Shown here one piece after another: positions 19,673 through 21,265 of a DNA stretch of 21,265 nucleotides. Numbering within the stretch: position 1 is the stretch's first letter; each line of letters begins with the position of its first letter. Below the pieces are notes generated by a model, which worked only from the letters and a program-made list of their open reading frames with translations, searched no databases and had not been told where the DNA came from. A program made the position numbers and the translations under genes. The stretch comes from Candidatus Colwellbacteria bacterium GWA2_46_10 (GTDB lineage Bacteria; Patescibacteriota; Minisyncoccia; UBA6257; Colwellbacteraceae): contig MHIS01000014.1 of NCBI GenBank assembly GCA_001817635.1, forward strand, positions 18,687 through 39,951, read 5' to 3'.

Positions 19673-20356
19673 TTCTGTTTTATGAGTATTAATATATTCG
19701 CACGCCTTGGTCAGAGTTGTTTTAAAATCTTTTATCTCGAGAAACCATTCTTTAATATTCTTTCTAAATTGAGCGTGCTCTGGATATCCCATATCGATGT
19801 CAACAATTTGGTATTTAAACCAAAGATTAAGTAATACCGTTACGGCCTCTTTAATATCCCATATATTTTTATCTTCGACCCCTTGATCCTTACAAAATTG
19901 CCACCATTGCTTGTGGAAAAAGATATGCATCATTTCATGCATAGCAGTAAGACTATTCCCTAATGTGCCCTTGTGAGCGCTGACAGCGAACCAATTCTCT
20001 TCATGTTTGTATCCGGAACCATGTCGCGTACTAAGGTAACCAGTTAATTCTTCAATATTGTAATAGCTTTCTAACTGCATACGATCTGCTAGGTGTTTAA
20101 AATATATTTCTTCAATTGAATCCCAGTACTCCTGGAGTTGTTTTATAACAACCTCCTTAATAGATTCATTGTTTTCCCAACGAACTTTCAGATACTTTTT
20201 AATATCCTCACGAGAAGGATTTTCGCCATATTGTCCCATCAAGAGCGCAAGTTCATTATCGGGTTGCCTACCGTTTCTAATGGTATCGAGCCCAATCTCT
20301 ATATCATCAATGTCTCTTTCCAGATCGTATTTATAGGTAACATGAGGTGGTTTCAT
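19652..20356 (-). CDS. HExxH putative zinc metallopeptidase-like protein
   Basis: 234 residues, mostly helical, no signal peptide or membrane segment. HEMMH at 140-144 (LTAMHEMMHIFFHKQWW) gives two zinc-binding His and the catalytic Glu; Glu170 in DIKEAVTVLLN, 26 residues later, is a candidate third ligand as in gluzincins. I do not recognise a named family. Substrate unknown. ATG 20356-20354 has no Shine-Dalgarno; TATATC lies 7 nt upstream (20364-20369), a weaker version of the leaderless arrangement. The last codons lie inside the terminator hairpin of the convergent peptide unit, so the genes share their 3' boundary. AT-rich, unlike the peptide unit. Confidence 0.75.
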   Translation of the reverse strand: MKPPHVTYKYDLERDIDDIEIGLDTIRNGRQPDNELALLMGQYGENPSREDIKKYLKVRWENNESIKEVVIKQLQEYWDSIEEIYFKHLADRMQLESYYNIEELTGYLSTRHGSGYKHEENWFAVSAHKGTLGNSLTAMHEMMHIFFHKQWWQFCKDQGVEDKNIWDIKEAVTVLLNLWFKYQIVDIDMGYPEHAQFRKNIKEWFLEIKDFKTTLTKACEYINTHKTESPPWVK

Positions 20357-20583
20357 ATCATTCGATATAGTACATATTTTTACTGCCTATTAGCAAGGAT
20401 ACTAGTCCCTCTATATCTTCATAGCACCATGGCATTCGTCGCATTTTACCTCTGACCGGAGAGCCTATTTCAGATATACTAAAGAAGTCCAAATAACCTT
20501 GTCTGGGTCTCACCGTATATAATACTGAACTGGGGAAAGTCAGACATCCACAGTACTCCCCAGAAGAAAAAACTCGTTTTTGC

Positions 20584-20589
20584 TATAAT
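20584..20589 (+). promoter_or_regulatory. extended -10 box of the MscS-like gene
   Basis: TGCTATAAT, with predicted start near 20596 and a leader of about 47 nt. The 20357-20583 stretch otherwise holds a possible CTGGGGA/TCCCCAG stem at about 20531-20564 and no gene I can support. Confidence 0.55.
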
Positions 20590-20642
20590 TAATGGCAGGT
20601 AATAAGGAAAGGTCGGTTTAAATTGACTGAAACGCTAAACAA

Positions 20643-21265
20643 ATGACATTTCAGGATGTGGTTGACGTATTAGTATTATCATTCCAGCAACTTTGGGCTG
20701 ACTTCGTGGGATTCGTTCCCACCTTCACCTCTGCTGTGGTGGTATTCATCGTCGGCCTCATAGTGGCTGCAGCGCTTGGTTCATTGATCGAAAGGATTGT
20801 AACTGCTCTTAGATTGGATTCCCTTTTGGCCAGTGCCGGCGTAGACGCCCATTTTAGGAAAGCTGGATTGAAGCTTAATGTCGGTAGGTTCTTCGGAAGA
20901 CTTATATACTGGTTTGTACTAGTAGCCTTCTTCCTAGCAGCCTCCGATATCTTGGGCTTCTTCACCTTCTCAAGTTTCCTCCAGGCAGTATTGCTTTACA
21001 TCCCACAGGTTGTGGTAGCAGTACTAATCATGTTGGCTACGGTTATCCTTGCCAACTTCCTTAGAGGATTGGTAGGAGCTTCGGCAAGGAGTGGAGGACT
21101 CGAGTCCGCCAACTTCCTAGGAGCTATTACTTGGTGGGCTATCATAGTCTTCGGTGTATCAGGTGCGCTATTGCAACTTGGTATTGCTACTGCCTTAGTA
21201 CAGGCATTCATCACGGCGGTATTCGCCATGTTTGCCCTAGCTGGTGGTATTGCCTTCGGTATGGG
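20643..21265 (+). CDS. TM-helix-repeat / MscS-like membrane protein (3' end outside window)
   Basis: 207 codons are open to the window edge from ATG 20643. At least four long hydrophobic segments are visible: VPTFTSAVVVFIVGLIVAAALG, the YWFVLVAFFLAASDILGF segment, YIPQVVVAVLIMLATVILANFLRG, and WWAIIVFGVSGALLQLGIAT, followed by FALAGGIAFGMG. The repeated pattern P-x-(hydrophobic)-G-x-x-x-A ... LR is that of the conserved TM-helix repeat family found in MscS-related mechanosensitive channels; whether a channel domain follows is outside the window. No Shine-Dalgarno is obvious. Likely an integral membrane protein of osmotic or transport function (family inference). Confidence 0.8.
   Translation, partial: MTFQDVVDVLVLSFQQLWADFVGFVPTFTSAVVVFIVGLIVAAALGSLIERIVTALRLDSLLASAGVDAHFRKAGLKLNVGRFFGRLIYWFVLVAFFLAASDILGFFTFSSFLQAVLLYIPQVVVAVLIMLATVILANFLRGLVGASARSGGLESANFLGAITWWAIIVFGVSGALLQLGIATALVQAFITAVFAMFALAGGIAFGM

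Noticed and set aside
1..21265. CRISPR array, insertion sequence or rRNA gene
   Set aside because: No regularly spaced repeats, no transposase-like frame with terminal inverted repeats, and no rRNA segments were seen on either strand.

Overview
The window looks like a fragment of a Patescibacteria (Candidate Phyla Radiation, CPR) chromosome. The evidence is indirect: a stripped-down IF-2 of 472 residues that begins almost at its G domain, a valyl-tRNA synthetase (728 residues) lacking the usual C-terminal arm, tRNA genes without encoded CCA, very tight gene packing, a diacylglycerol-glucosyltransferase-like GT4, and many short secreted or anchored proteins of unknown family. TGA is used as a stop and the standard bacterial code fits throughout. 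I cannot name the lineage from sequence alone.

Layout. 1-3.6 kb is an accessory region: the tail of an unknown gene, a small membrane protein, an S51-type peptidase, a coupled gene pair of unknown function, an excisionase-like antitoxin/Doc-type toxin pair and a HAD phosphatase. They are separated by two families of short dispersed repeats. 3.6-13.6 kb is the housekeeping core: infB, tRNA-Cys, tRNA-Leu, an alpha/beta hydrolase, a GT4 glycosyltransferase, Hsp20, a PrsW-type protease, valS, tRNA-Glu, tsaD and a membrane GT2. 13.7-17.8 kb holds envelope proteins: a triple-repeat Cys protein, a Thr-rich lipoprotein with a thioredoxin-like C-terminus, an anchored OB-fold-like protein and a Cys-rich protein with a thrombospondin-1-like segment. 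17.9-19.7 kb is a self-contained transcription unit encoding a radical SAM/SPASM maturase and, 83 bases downstream, a previously unlisted 52-residue peptide with six cysteines. This is a candidate ribosomally made, post-translationally modified peptide (RiPP) system and the best candidate for something new here. 19.65 kb to the end holds an HExxH protein and the start of an MscS-like TM-helix protein.

Two ways of expressing genes coexist. Housekeeping-type genes have no Shine-Dalgarno (SD) site. In three clear cases a perfect TATAAT lies exactly 7 nt before the ATG (hsp20, valS, the triple-repeat protein), which predicts leaderless mRNA; two more ORFs start only 3-4 nt after a tRNA 3' end. 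Against this background sit five visibly GC-richer modules (300-659, 1428-1933, 7676-8047, 14543-15934, 18046-19607). Most have a TTGAC-type promoter, all have a Shine-Dalgarno site, and each has a strong hairpin after it. These look like a separate, possibly acquired, layer of genes; the RiPP-like unit is one of them.
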